64,000 nucleotides of DNA from an uncultured Schlesneria sp. GTDB taxonomy: Bacteria; Planctomycetota; Planctomycetia; Planctomycetales; Planctomycetaceae. The position numbers and the translations under genes are program-made. Positions 63,935 through 64,000 of the stretch are shown here, piece by piece. The stretch is from positions 1 to 64,000 of the forward strand of contig CAIQIR010000055.1 in the NCBI GenBank assembly GCA_903871875.1, read 5' to 3'. Under the pieces are notes generated by a model, which was given only the letters and a program-made list of their open reading frames with translations, was not told where the DNA came from and did not search any database. Numbering within the stretch: the stretch's first letter is position 1; every line of letters begins with the position of its first letter.

Positions 63935-64000
63935 GGGGCCGCTCATAGAACAACGACTGGGAAAGGTACTGCGGAGCCAAGCTGCAGATTCGCTTCTCCA

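Overview
The window looks like a piece of a planctomycete chromosome (class Planctomycetia). The reasons are a J-like membrane protein with the typical planctomycete N-terminus YKEWLGIPEGPRPPDHYQ, a Bat-type von Willebrand operon that includes a BatB-BatC fusion, an NPCBM-domain secreted protein, a planctomycete-style DnaA, a class II ribonucleotide reductase, and many large secreted proteins of unknown function. Base composition is fairly even, in the mid-50s percent G+C by eye. Genes sit on both strands in short runs. I see no rRNA, tRNA, insertion sequence, prophage or CRISPR array. OmpH, a BamD-like protein and an LptE-like protein show that the cell has a Gram-negative outer membrane.

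Layout. 1-8.4 kb (minus strand): 5' stub of a possible metal ABC permease, a secreted protein, a membrane protein with a degenerate spermidine-synthase domain, adenylate kinase, an HSL-type esterase, MscL, and a membrane-anchored FlgG-like protein. 8.9-19.5 kb (plus): a lidless Hsp70, a J-like/GspE-N membrane protein, a Gly/Pro-rich lipoprotein, a GAF/sigma-54 activator, a secreted protein and a YHS-domain protein, closed by a strong terminator. 19.6-22.2 kb (minus): an SDR, a Gfo/Idh/MocA oxidoreductase and a secreted TPR-like protein. 22.7-25.8 kb (plus): a solitary HME-RND pump. 25.8-29.0 kb (minus): a small TPR-like protein and alpha-glucan phosphorylase. 29.4-38.5 kb (plus): a GNAT acetyltransferase, DnaA, a nucleoside-hydrolase homologue, a membrane protein, RecO, and the BamD-like and LptE-like lipoproteins. 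38.5-50.9 kb (minus): an aldo/keto reductase, then batE, batD, batBC and batA with NPCBM, prenyltransferase-fold and lipoprotein genes upstream, then a Dus enzyme and a DUF374 acyltransferase. 51.1-52.6 kb (plus): an MFS transporter. 52.7-58.9 kb (minus): a flavin reductase, an NHL-repeat protein and a 1337-residue Pls/PosA-type nonribosomal peptide synthetase. 59.7-63.9 kb (plus): cobalamin-dependent ribonucleotide reductase and OmpH/Skp.

The most interesting items are: (i) the Pls/PosA-type synthetase, whose hand-read A-domain code is close to a lysine code, which suggests a cationic homopolymer; (ii) the pair of a lidless Hsp70 and an HPD-less J-like membrane protein; (iii) a nucleoside-hydrolase homologue that has lost several catalytic residues and sits behind a leader with two hairpins that can pair in an alternative way; (iv) the extended Bat operon without moxR or DUF58 neighbours; (v) a lone HME-RND pump. 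All functions are inferred by reading the sequence; no database search was run.
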